Shown here in pieces: positions 56,471 through 63,519 of a stretch of 64,000 nucleotides of DNA (positions within the stretch are counted from its first letter, which is position 1; each line of letters starts with the position of its first letter). The notes beneath the pieces are model-generated. The model made no database searches. It was not told the origin of the DNA and saw nothing but the letters and a program-made list of their open reading frames with translations. The stretch covers positions 40,374-104,373 of the forward strand of contig NZ_MRTH01000029.1 of assembly GCF_001956045.1 (NCBI RefSeq). Reading direction: 5' to 3'. The position numbers and the translations under genes are program-made. The DNA comes from Paenibacillus sp. FSL H7-0331 (lineage in GTDB: Bacteria > Bacillota > Bacilli > Paenibacillales > NBRC-103111).

Positions 56471-58468
56471 TTACAGCTGTGTAAGCGCATTCCGAACAGC
56501 AAGAATATACTTGGACTGATCGAGCGGGTTAACCCCTCTTCGTTGACGTTCCACCTCTACCTCCGGCGGACAATCCTGATAACCTGCAAAAAACACGGAT
56601 AACATCCCTCGCCCCTTGGTCAGTGAGCCAAGCCGTGAAGGGAAATCGAGCGATGTCGCGACAGGAAGTATGCCTTCTATGTCCATTCGTCCATTCCGCA
56701 GCACGGGAGTATCAAACTGACCGCGCATCAGTACGAGCTCATTCATCAGCTTGCCGCCGTATTCCTCCGGTGTGGACAAGCGAAACCGCAGCATCGGCTC
56801 CAGCAGCTTCGTGCCGGTGTTGGCTAATCCGTCCATAATCCCCATCGGGGTCGCAATAACAAAATCCAACGGATGCGTATGCCATACATGATGCTCGCCT
56901 TCGACCAGCGTGATGATTAAATCCGTGACCTCCCATCCCCTCAATCCTTGCTCCAGAGCAATCGGCACCCGCCGTGCCACTTCATTCTGATACCGTTCCA
57001 GCAGATGCTCATTTCTGACTATCGAGCTGTACCGCAGCCCGCTACCTCTGGCTCCAGGCTCGATCCGAAATCGCAAAATGGCCCAGCAGGGCTTAGGCAT
57101 CGTATAAGCCATAAAACCTTCCCCCGCATGTACGGGTGTTTCTTTATAGATCACCGATGGTTCGCCCAGCGTGACAACGAGTCCGAACCGGCTGCTTAGC
57201 AGATGTGTAATGATCTCCATCTGAATGCGTCCCATAACCTTGAGATGCAGCTCCCGATCATCCTGCAGCCACTGCAGATCCAGCAAAGGATCTTCATCAG
57301 CCAGCTCCTGCATGGCAGCTATGACTGCCGGATATTCGGCTTCATTACGCCAATGCACCTGCACGGTGAGCAGTGGAACCGCCAACCGCTGCTCTCCCGG
57401 CACGCCCTTCGGGGAACCTATAATGTCGCCAATTCTTGCCCGGCTCCAGCCGTATACAGAAGCGATATCGCCCGCCTGCAAAATCCCTGTATCTATCGTC
57501 TTCTGTCCCTCTACTTTACGAATCTGTGTAACCTTTTCCTCAATGCCAAGCGTATGATTAGGCACTGTATCGCGATTGCGGATCACCCCGTTATAGAGGC
57601 GCACGTGAGCGATACGTCCCATCGTCGCGTCCTTTTCCAGCTTGAAGACGATTCCGGAAAGCTCCGCCTCATTGACACCTGCAGGAGCTGGCAGCAGATG
57701 CACCATCATGTCCATCAGCTGTGCTACACCCATGCCCCGATTCGAAGCCCCAAAGCATATAGGCACACAGTGCGAACGCTGTACCGAATCAAGGAGGACA
57801 GGCAGCAGCTCTGCGGTACGCACATCCTCCGTATCCATATACTGCAGCATCAATGTATCATCCTGCTCAGCTGCATACTCGACAAGCAGCTTCCTGTAAG
57901 GGGCTGCCCATGCCTCATATTCGGTCCTGCTCACATCCAGCAGATCCACCGGACCGGCAAAGGCATCCTCAACTCCATTTGGAGCTTGAATCGGTACTGC
58001 ACCGGGAGTGAGCAGCCGTCGAATTTGCTCCATAACAGCCAGCGGATCTGCACCTACCCGATCCATTTTATTCATATATATAATCGTAGGCATTCGCATA
58101 TCACGCAGAGCCTGCCAGATGACCTCCGTCTGCGACTGCACACCCTCCACGGCTGAAATAATCAAAACCGCACCATCCATCACACGCAGCGACCGTTCGA
58201 CCTCGGATAGAAAATCGACATGCCCTGGCGTATCCACCAGATTGATCGAAACCCCCTGCCAGGATAAGCGTGTAACGGAAGCCCTTACAGAAATACCCCG
58301 CTCCCGCTCCACATCCAGCGAATCGGTCTGTGCCGTTCCTGTATCTACGCTGCCCAGCGTGCGAATGCGGCCGCTCTGATATAGCATCTGCTCCGTCGTC
58401 GTCGTTTTACCTGCATCCACATGAGCAAATATCCCAATATTACGTCTCGCCTCTTGTTCCTCAAACAT
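56471..58468 (-). CDS. TetM-like ribosomal-protection GTPase
   Basis: 665 residues from the ATG at 58468 (AAGGAG upstream). Translation-GTPase domains: G1 AHVDAGKTT, G3 DTPGH, G4 NKMD, then EF-G-like domains II to V, ending with ATSLDFPSRLGSLTKGRGML. It is most like the TetM/TetO/TetW group that dislodges tetracycline from ribosomes. However, the domain IV loop that contacts the drug site (SPVSTPADF in TetM) is changed to VWHTHPLDF, so tetracycline resistance is doubtful. It may protect against another ribosome-targeting agent or act in translation. Monocistronic, divergent from the DUF6492 gene. Confidence 0.82.
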   Translation of the reverse strand: MFEEQEARRNIGIFAHVDAGKTTTTEQMLYQSGRIRTLGSVDTGTAQTDSLDVERERGISVRASVTRLSWQGVSINLVDTPGHVDFLSEVERSLRVMDGAVLIISAVEGVQSQTEVIWQALRDMRMPTIIYMNKMDRVGADPLAVMEQIRRLLTPGAVPIQAPNGVEDAFAGPVDLLDVSRTEYEAWAAPYRKLLVEYAAEQDDTLMLQYMDTEDVRTAELLPVLLDSVQRSHCVPICFGASNRGMGVAQLMDMMVHLLPAPAGVNEAELSGIVFKLEKDATMGRIAHVRLYNGVIRNRDTVPNHTLGIEEKVTQIRKVEGQKTIDTGILQAGDIASVYGWSRARIGDIIGSPKGVPGEQRLAVPLLTVQVHWRNEAEYPAVIAAMQELADEDPLLDLQWLQDDRELHLKVMGRIQMEIITHLLSSRFGLVVTLGEPSVIYKETPVHAGEGFMAYTMPKPCWAILRFRIEPGARGSGLRYSSIVRNEHLLERYQNEVARRVPIALEQGLRGWEVTDLIITLVEGEHHVWHTHPLDFVIATPMGIMDGLANTGTKLLEPMLRFRLSTPEEYGGKLMNELVLMRGQFDTPVLRNGRMDIEGILPVATSLDFPSRLGSLTKGRGMLSVFFAGYQDCPPEVEVERQRRGVNPLDQSKYILAVRNALTQL

Positions 58469-58656
58469 AGATATTTGGCTCCTTAACCTCTTTGATTTCA
58501 TTTTAGCGCAATTGGGCCAAAGTTGCATGACTTATTCGGAACGCCACCTGCTGCATCCACATACTCTTAATTCATAGAGGGCTGTGGCGTGGAGTCCAAT
58601 AATTATCGGCTCACAAGCGCTTTCGCCCAAAACCAATAGCCGATGGAGTTGACCAA

Positions 58657-59472
58657 ATGTCCAGTGCAACCCGGATTCAGCGGCGCAGCCGCACGAAGAT
58701 CGATGTGCTCATCCCTGCCATTGATAAGGATTTAGCTACGTTACCTTACGTTATTGACAGTGTAAGAAAATATGTGATGCATCCCATCGGGAAGATTATG
58801 ATTGTATCCCCGGACAGCGAACGGATCAAAAGCCTCTGCGCACGGAAGAATTGTACCTTTGTTCATGAAAATACCGTCCTGCCGATAACCAAAAAAAATA
58901 TCCATTACAGCTCCCGTAAATGGGACCGATCCGGCTGGCTGTTCCAACAGCTGTTAAAATTTGGAGGCAGCTCGAAGGTTTCCCAAAAATTTTATCTCGT
59001 TATCGACGCAGACACCGTGCTTATACGACCACATTTGTTCAGATCAGGCGGCAAGCAAATATTTTATTGCCGTAACTGGAGTCAGCCTGAATACTTTAAT
59101 ACCTATCGAAAACTGCTGGGGAAGCGTGCACCCAGACCGTCCTCCTTCGTCACCCACTATATGCTGTTTGAAAAAGCGAAGCTGTCCCGACTCAAAAAGA
59201 AGATCGCCGCCCGACACAACACCAGCTGGCACTCCGCGATCATCCGCAGTATTAATAAATCAAAGCAGTTTGGTTTTTCCGAATTCGAGACGTACGGAAA
59301 TTTTCTGTATGCCAGTTCCCCCAAACGTGTCATTCTGAAAAAAGCACTGAACAAGAGCCTAAGCATGAATCCGGCTGGAATTCCCCAAAAAAGGATCAAG
59401 AAGCTGGCCAGGACCTACAGGTCCATCTCCTTTCACAAGCGGAAGTGTTATACGAAAAAATCGAAGCGATAA
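58657..59472 (+). CDS. DUF6492 family protein, glycosyltransferase-like
   Basis: 271 residues; GGAG is ten bases before the ATG. Start IDVLIPAIDKDLATLPYVIDSV and VIDADTVLIRP (DxD motif) suggest a GT-A-type nucleotide-sugar fold; WLFQQLLKFG and YGNFLY fit DUF6492. The C-terminus is basic (KRKCYTKKSKR). Members are predicted to sit in cell-wall or polysaccharide loci. No such genes are adjacent; it is flanked by a terminator. Function not known. Confidence 0.7.
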   Translation: MSSATRIQRRSRTKIDVLIPAIDKDLATLPYVIDSVRKYVMHPIGKIMIVSPDSERIKSLCARKNCTFVHENTVLPITKKNIHYSSRKWDRSGWLFQQLLKFGGSSKVSQKFYLVIDADTVLIRPHLFRSGGKQIFYCRNWSQPEYFNTYRKLLGKRAPRPSSFVTHYMLFEKAKLSRLKKKIAARHNTSWHSAIIRSINKSKQFGFSEFETYGNFLYASSPKRVILKKALNKSLSMNPAGIPQKRIKKLARTYRSISFHKRKCYTKKSKR

Positions 59473-59575
59473 CGTCAAGCTGGCTGGCCTGTAATCATGA
59501 ACACGTGGCCTGGAGCATCGTCTCATCATGAGTGTAACCTTGCAGTTTGGCTATCTACAGAGTCTGATACACACA

Positions 59576-59620
59576 GGAAGGCACTCAGGCTACCCATAGA
59601 GGGTAATCCAAGTGCCTTCC
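59576..59620 (+). terminator. hairpin between the DUF6492 gene and GNAT gene
   Basis: GGAAGGCACT pairs with AGTGCCTTCC around an inner TACCC/GGGTA. It lies 100 bases past the DUF6492 stop and may serve both convergent genes, though the U run is short. Confidence 0.6.
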
Positions 59621-59656
59621 TTCGTCATCCACATTGTCAATCTGTTCAGTCCAATC

Positions 59657-60274
59657 TCAATATACTCTCAAGAGCTGAGTTTCCAGTCGCACTTTCACCT
59701 CTGGCCATTCCTCATCAAGGATGCTGTATTGCTGAGTATCTCGAATAAAACCGCTATAAAGAACACGATCCTTTCTTATGGTACCTTCATGCTTGGCGCC
59801 AATTCTGAGAATCGCTGTATTGGACCTTACGTTTCGCACATCTGCCCGGAATTGTATACGGATCAGCCCAAGCTCCTCAAAGCCATATCGCAGCAGTAAA
59901 TACTTACACTCGGTGTTCACATGGGTTCGCCATACTTTCGGTGAATACCAGGTCCAGCCTATTTCCAGGTTCTTGTTGGGCAACGAGATGTTCAAAAATC
60001 GGGTCGATCCCATGATATCGTTGGTCTGCACATCCATAATCGTAAAAGGTACCTGTAGTCCATTTTCCTGCGCCTCCAGAGCCTCCAGCACGAGCTCATT
60101 CATATGCTCGAGTGTATTCATTTGGCTCGGAAGGTACGTCCAGATTTGCTGATCATTTCCGGCGTCAAACAAACCCTGCACGTGTCCTTGCTCAAGCGGA
60201 ACCAGCTTGACCCGTTTCCCTGTTAAAGTCACCTTTTCCAACAAGCGATCACGCTCCTGAATCATTTTCTTCAA
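59657..60274 (-). CDS. GNAT acetyltransferase (RimJ/RimL-like)
   Basis: 205 residues from a TTG; a Met three codons in, or a TTG after CAGGAGCG (about residue 10-11), are equally plausible starts. The GNAT fold shows LVPLEQGH, FLNIS..LEIGWTWYSP, and HVNTECKYLLLRYGFEELGLIRIQF, followed by RVSNTAI-like NVRSNTAILRIGAKHEG and LYSGFIRDTQQYSIL. It acetylates the amino terminus of proteins or small amines with acetyl-CoA. Substrate unknown. Confidence 0.85.
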   Translation of the reverse strand: MKKMIQERDRLLEKVTLTGKRVKLVPLEQGHVQGLFDAGNDQQIWTYLPSQMNTLEHMNELVLEALEAQENGLQVPFTIMDVQTNDIMGSTRFLNISLPNKNLEIGWTWYSPKVWRTHVNTECKYLLLRYGFEELGLIRIQFRADVRNVRSNTAILRIGAKHEGTIRKDRVLYSGFIRDTQQYSILDEEWPEVKVRLETQLLRVY

Positions 60275-60506
60275 TCATATCAAGAGATTGGCCTTATCTA
60301 TAGATCCAATTTATTAACTTTCTATTATACCATTTATAATTTCTGAGACAGCCTCGTAAAAAAAGAGACCATCTCCCTTCAACAACAGGGCATGATCTCC
60401 ATGAATCAAGATATGTCTATATGAGTGGTAATGTTAAATTTATGCAGAGGAGCCGCGTGTAGAATCGACTCAGCGTTACATAGTTCCTGCGGCTTTGGAT
60501 GATTCA
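60275..60506. other. intergenic stretch with no clear gene
   Basis: AT-rich with a polypurine run and imperfect repeats; the only candidate is the short ORF at 60507. No hairpin with a convincing U run was seen. Confidence 0.3.
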
Positions 60507-60569
60507 CTACGGTTCATTGTAGATCACTCTCGATGCAAGTACACCATGCGATAACACTAAGGGTTCCAT
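60507..60569 (-). CDS. possible 20-residue peptide
   Basis: An ATG at 60569 with AGGAGG ten bases upstream opens 20 codons beginning MEPLVLSHGVLASRV. It lies just downstream of the 47-residue membrane peptide on the same strand. The ribosome site is good, but length and lack of known relatives leave it uncertain. Confidence 0.25.
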   Translation of the reverse strand: MEPLVLSHGVLASRVIYNEP

Positions 60570-60593
60570 TTAAACCAGCCTCCTGTTGATAAA

Positions 60594-60737
60594 CTATTTA
60601 TTGAAAATAATTGTAAGGACAACATAAATGGCGAAAACTACAAGAACCACGGTAGAGCACACTGATACTAACAGTAAAAATGAACGGGTTTTGTCTTTGC
60701 TTAATTTGTTGAAATCGAGAAATGGTTTCTTATTCAT
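60594..60737 (-). CDS. 47-residue single-helix membrane peptide
   Basis: ATG at 60737 with GAGGTG upstream. A basic N-terminus (NKKPFLDFNKLSKDKTRSF) and one hydrophobic helix LLLVSVCSTVVLVVFAIYVV. It begins 37 bases after the Cse60-like gene stop on the same strand, so is likely co-transcribed. I recognise no family; the topology suggests inner-membrane insertion with the N-terminus inside. It was found by reading the strand. Confidence 0.5.
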   Translation of the reverse strand: MNKKPFLDFNKLSKDKTRSFLLLVSVCSTVVLVVFAIYVVLTIIFNK

Positions 60738-60773
60738 TGCACAGCCCACCTCATCATTCGGCGAGTGGCTTTT

Positions 60774-60977
60774 CTAAGTCACTCGCTTTTTTTCGTTCGT
60801 CTTGTAAACGACCAGAATCGCACTTCTTTGGTGCTCTACACCAGAAAGTGTTGACTTGATGACCGAACCGTAACACACGTTAATCAATTGATCATCTTTT
60901 AAACCGGCCAAAAACTCATTCGCTTTGTTCTCGGCATAAGAGTTATCCGTATCGAGAAATTCTTTAACTTGGATCAT
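60774..60977 (-). CDS. Cse60-like sporulation-associated small protein
   Basis: 67 residues, AAGGAGCT upstream. Pattern IQVKEFLDTDNSYAENKANEF, then LAGLKDDQLINVCYGSV, then VVYKTNEK matches the Cse60 family, which is SigE-dependent in B. subtilis sporulation. No enzymatic motif. It precedes a membrane peptide on the same strand. Confidence 0.65.
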   Translation of the reverse strand: MIQVKEFLDTDNSYAENKANEFLAGLKDDQLINVCYGSVIKSTLSGVEHQRSAILVVYKTNEKKRVT

Positions 60978-61215
60978 TGCAGCAGCTCCTTTTCAAATGG
61001 TTTTACATCCATGCAGCACAAGAAGTGGCTCCATGACGCGCACCCCTGTATTCGGTTACATTTAATGTAAGAGGGGTGTGAAAATACAATGAGGCATTCC
61101 GCAAAACTTGCGGAATGCCTTCACTTTAAGTTATCTTAGCACCCTACGGGGCCACTGTCAAACAAAGTTATTGAACGTCGAAATAAATAATTGCTCTTTT
61201 GCAAAAAGGAATGGA

Positions 61216-61244
61216 TTGGATTTACATATAATACTTGGTATACT
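61216..61244 (+). promoter_or_regulatory. SigA-type promoter of the GreA-like gene
   Basis: TTGGAT, 17 bases, TATACT. Transcription would start near 61251, at the first base of the leader stem-loop. Confidence 0.55.
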
Positions 61245-61251
61245 GTTGTAA

Positions 61252-61272
61252 AGGTCTCCGTAAGGGAGACCT
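61252..61272 (+). promoter_or_regulatory. 5'-terminal mRNA stem-loop
   Basis: AGGTCTCC pairs with GGAGACCT, loop GTAAG. It would begin at the very 5' end of the mRNA made from the promoter above, where such stems slow RNA decay. Confidence 0.5.
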
Positions 61273-61295
61273 CTATTTATATAGGAGGGATTTGT

Positions 61296-61367
61296 GTGAA
61301 AATGGATTGTAACCATCCAAGAGAGTTCGTGAGTCGTGAAGGAGGCGAGATCTACTATGAACCGTAG
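61296..61367 (+). CDS. small leader ORF coupled to the GreA-like gene
   Basis: GTG at 61296, six bases after AGGAGGG, opens 23 codons (KMDCNHPREFVSREGGEIYY-like) and stops 11 bases inside the next gene. The overlap suggests coupling, where translating the short ORF frees the start at 61357, whose own GGAGG lies within it. Function unknown. Confidence 0.5.
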   Translation: MKMDCNHPREFVSREGGEIYYEP

Positions 61368-61803
61368 TCCGTTGCTCGTTGGTTCACGATTGCAGTTGAT
61401 CAATCAGCTTGTTTATTTTGATGAAGAAAAGACCAATTTCTTGAATCATTATTTCCCGGAAAACAATCACAAACGCAGTGCGTTTGAGCGGATATTATCA
61501 GATTATACTTCAACTCTCGAAAAAATCGTCGCTGATCTTAGCGAAGACCGTCTAAACTCCGTTGCGTTGATCGGAAGCCGATTGGAGCTGCGGTATGTAA
61601 ACGATGATTGGATCGAATCCTTCACCATTGTTTTCCCCCAACATGCCGACCCTAACCAAAACCTGATATCGTTCTTGTCTCCCATGGGGATTCAATTACT
61701 CATGTCTCAAATCAATGAGACGTATCAGCTAGCCATACCCTCCGGGGTCATTTCGGTAAAAGTCGAAGGCATCAAGTATGTGAACAGTGGTGACATCAAT
61801 TAA
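61357..61803 (+). CDS. GreA/GreB C-terminal domain protein
   Basis: 148 residues from the ATG at 61357; GGAGG lies 11 bases before. Helices in the first 65 residues and a C-terminal domain with ALIGSRLELRYVND, FTIVFPQHADP, ISFLSPMGIQLL and GVISVKVEGIKYV, the FKBP-like fold of GreA/GreB that binds RNA polymerase. The N-terminal coiled coil of GreA is not evident (only about 65 residues instead of a full hairpin with acidic tip), so it may bind the polymerase without restoring cleavage. A leader ORF overlaps its start. Confidence 0.7.
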   Translation: MNRSPLLVGSRLQLINQLVYFDEEKTNFLNHYFPENNHKRSAFERILSDYTSTLEKIVADLSEDRLNSVALIGSRLELRYVNDDWIESFTIVFPQHADPNQNLISFLSPMGIQLLMSQINETYQLAIPSGVISVKVEGIKYVNSGDIN

Positions 61804-61820
61804 ATAAAAGACAACCAATC

Positions 61821-61850
61821 AGGCAGCCTTGCTATTCCAGAAGGCTGCTT
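61821..61850 (+). terminator. terminator of the GreA-like gene
   Basis: AGGCAGCCTT and AAGGCTGCTT pair (9-10 bp) with a T-rich tail; it may also end the convergent GNAT gene. Confidence 0.65.
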
Positions 61851-61860
61851 TACCCTTTAC

Positions 61861-62751
61861 TCAGGCCTGTGCCACAAGAGGAAATCGCAGAGGGTTTGGC
61901 ATTGATATGCGAGGACAATTTGAACGAATGAAAAGTGTAGTATCCGGCTCAACAAGGTAAGGCGTAGCTGCAACCTCGATATCGTTAAACTTCGGCGTAA
62001 AATGAAAGTGAACGCTGCTGATCGCGCTGCTAATAACAGTAGCCAGCAAGGCTGTCAGTTCAACCGGCTCCTTACTGATCACATCGAATAGATGCAGCTC
62101 CTTGTCCTCATATTGAGCAATAACAAGGGTTTGTGTGTCCTCAATCAGATAAATATCTTCACCAAAAACATTCAGACAATACCACAAAAAGATTCCTGTC
62201 GCCCCTATCACTCCGCACTGCTGCGAGATCGGTTGGCGCTCTGCCGCAAGGGTCTGAATCAGCTCCCAATCCGCGGCAACATTGACATCCAGCTTTCGCA
62301 GACTTGAGCGCTTAGGCTCCAGATTAGAAGCAGGAACTGTAAAACTGGCTTCATGTACGGGACTGAAACCAAATTTCGGATAAAAGTCAAGCACACTTTT
62401 GTTCGCAAACAAATACATCAAATCGCACTTTGCTTCATATTCGGACAGCACGAACTCCAATAGCTTTCTGGAGAGGCCTCTGCTGCGATAATCCGGACGC
62501 GTCATGACAGTGCCGATTTGAATCGCCTTGTAGTGTTGACTATTCAAAACAAGCTCCAGCCTGCTCACAGATAAATTGGCAACAACGGTATTTCCGTCTA
62601 TATAAGAATAACACGTATAGGTATCATCCCAGCAGCCCCGCTGGTACCATTGTTCAAAATCTATATGAAAGACCTGGGCAGCCAGCTCGTTAAAGCTTAG
62701 CCGGTATTCGGACAGATGCTTGTAATCTTGTATTAGCTTTAAATCGTTCAT
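61861..62751 (-). CDS. GNAT acetyltransferase with extended C-terminus
   Basis: 296 residues. The N-terminal 140 residues form a GNAT domain with motif A: QIGTVMTRPDYRSRGLSRKLLEFVL, and DFYPKFGF. The rest is a second, mixed alpha/beta region with no motif recognised; some Eis-like enzymes have this two-domain plan. AGGAGCC precedes the ATG. Acetyl-CoA donor, substrate unknown. Confidence 0.85.
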   Translation of the reverse strand: MNDLKLIQDYKHLSEYRLSFNELAAQVFHIDFEQWYQRGCWDDTYTCYSYIDGNTVVANLSVSRLELVLNSQHYKAIQIGTVMTRPDYRSRGLSRKLLEFVLSEYEAKCDLMYLFANKSVLDFYPKFGFSPVHEASFTVPASNLEPKRSSLRKLDVNVAADWELIQTLAAERQPISQQCGVIGATGIFLWYCLNVFGEDIYLIEDTQTLVIAQYEDKELHLFDVISKEPVELTALLATVISSAISSVHFHFTPKFNDIEVAATPYLVEPDTTLFIRSNCPRISMPNPLRFPLVAQA

Positions 62752-62766
62752 AGGCTCCTCCGCGCA

Positions 62767-62788
62767 AATGCCTCAGTTGGGGCATTCA
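62767..62788 (-). terminator. hairpin before the two-domain GNAT gene
   Basis: GAATGCC and GGCATTT pair around CCAACTGA; the U run is short. It lies between the chimeric scrap and the GNAT gene. Confidence 0.35.
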
Positions 62789-62798
62789 CCTTTCATCA

Positions 62799-63020
62799 TC
62801 ATTCCAACATCAGTTCCATAGCTTCTATACAACGCTGATAGCCGCTGCGCTCGTAAAACTCAACACTCCAATCACTCGGCCAGAAGTCCTTTATCGGCTT
62901 ACTTACGCGCAACCCGGTGTTAATCCCCAGCAGAAACAGAAAATAATCCCGTTCGCTGCACCAGCGACGTAGGGACTGCTTCATATCCTCGATGTCCTGG
63001 AGCGAGCGCAGCGGCTGCAC
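62799..63020 (-). pseudogene. chimeric scrap: tyrosine integrase start joined to GNAT end
   Basis: The first about 41 codons (LRSLQDIEDMKQSLRRWC, LFLLGINTGLRVS) are the beginning of the catalytic region of a tyrosine recombinase, including the first catalytic Arg. The last about 30 (SVEFYERSGYQRCIEA) look like the end of a GNAT acetyltransferase. No ribosome site precedes it and neither half is complete. It is best seen as two gene remnants fused by a deletion. Confidence 0.6.
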
Positions 63021-63138
63021 ATCGTAGGTTGTTTTTTAGTCATACTCCGGCTCCTTTATGATGGAATCATACGTTGAATGTATGATTATCTTATATAAGG
63101 ATGAGTTTACCGGATGAAGGTAGTAAAATCAAGGATTT

Positions 63139-63170
63139 GAATGTACGAAAATATCCATTTTCGTACATTC
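63139..63170. repeat. perfect 14-bp inverted repeat
   Basis: GAATGTACGAAAAT and its exact complement around ATCC. No gene is nearby on either strand, so it may be a protein site, a terminator of unseen RNA or an element edge. Confidence 0.55.
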
Positions 63171-63282
63171 GATAAGAACCTATGAAACTAAATTATCGAT
63201 CAACAAAGAGCAGTCTGGAACTAGAAAATATAGTTTGAGACTACTCTTATTTATTGAACTATCGTTCCCAGTTCGTAATATA

Positions 63283-63316
63283 AGGTTAGCCAGATATTTC
63301 TGGTTGACCTTTTTTC
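63283..63316 (+). terminator. intrinsic terminator without an upstream gene
   Basis: AAGGTTAGCCAGA pairs with TCTGGTTGACCTT (G-U included), then six T. The plus strand has no gene for over 1 kb upstream, so it ends an unidentified RNA or shields the IS110 element from read-through. Confidence 0.7.
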
Positions 63317-63519
63317 ATAGGGTCTTATTATTACGGTAGTCGGGGTAGAACGAAGTTCCCGTGGGATTTTATCCCGTCAGCTAAACTGTTCACCTCCTAC
63401 TTGTATAAACATGTTTCAGGCTGGTTGGGACCAGATCCCGTTTAACAAGCGAACCTATGACATTACAAGAAGCCTTAGGGGATACCGACAATTAAGTATG
63501 ATTAAGGAGGAGAATTCGT
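63317..63519 (+). ncRNA. non-coding leader of the IS110 element; candidate bridge RNA
   Basis: About 200 bases between the terminator and transposase start without an ORF. Short stems are present: GGGAT/ATCCC (63363-63375) and CTGGT/ACCAG (63421-63434). IS110-group elements carry a bridge RNA in this position, which pairs with target and donor DNA. The element ends were not located, so only the region is given. Confidence 0.4.

Larger units (their letters stand above)
60978..61295. other. intergenic stretch with hairpin and promoter
   Basis: Holds the Cse60 start region, an AGGCATTCCGCAA/TTGCGGAATGCCT hairpin (61092-61120, 13-bp stem), a promoter at 61216-61244 and the leader stem at 61252. 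No gene other than the small leader ORF at 61296. Confidence 0.5.

Noticed and set aside
57203..58156. 317-codon plus-strand frame opposite the TetM-like gene
   Set aside because: High His/Leu/Cys composition typical of an antisense frame of a GC-rich gene; no ribosome site.
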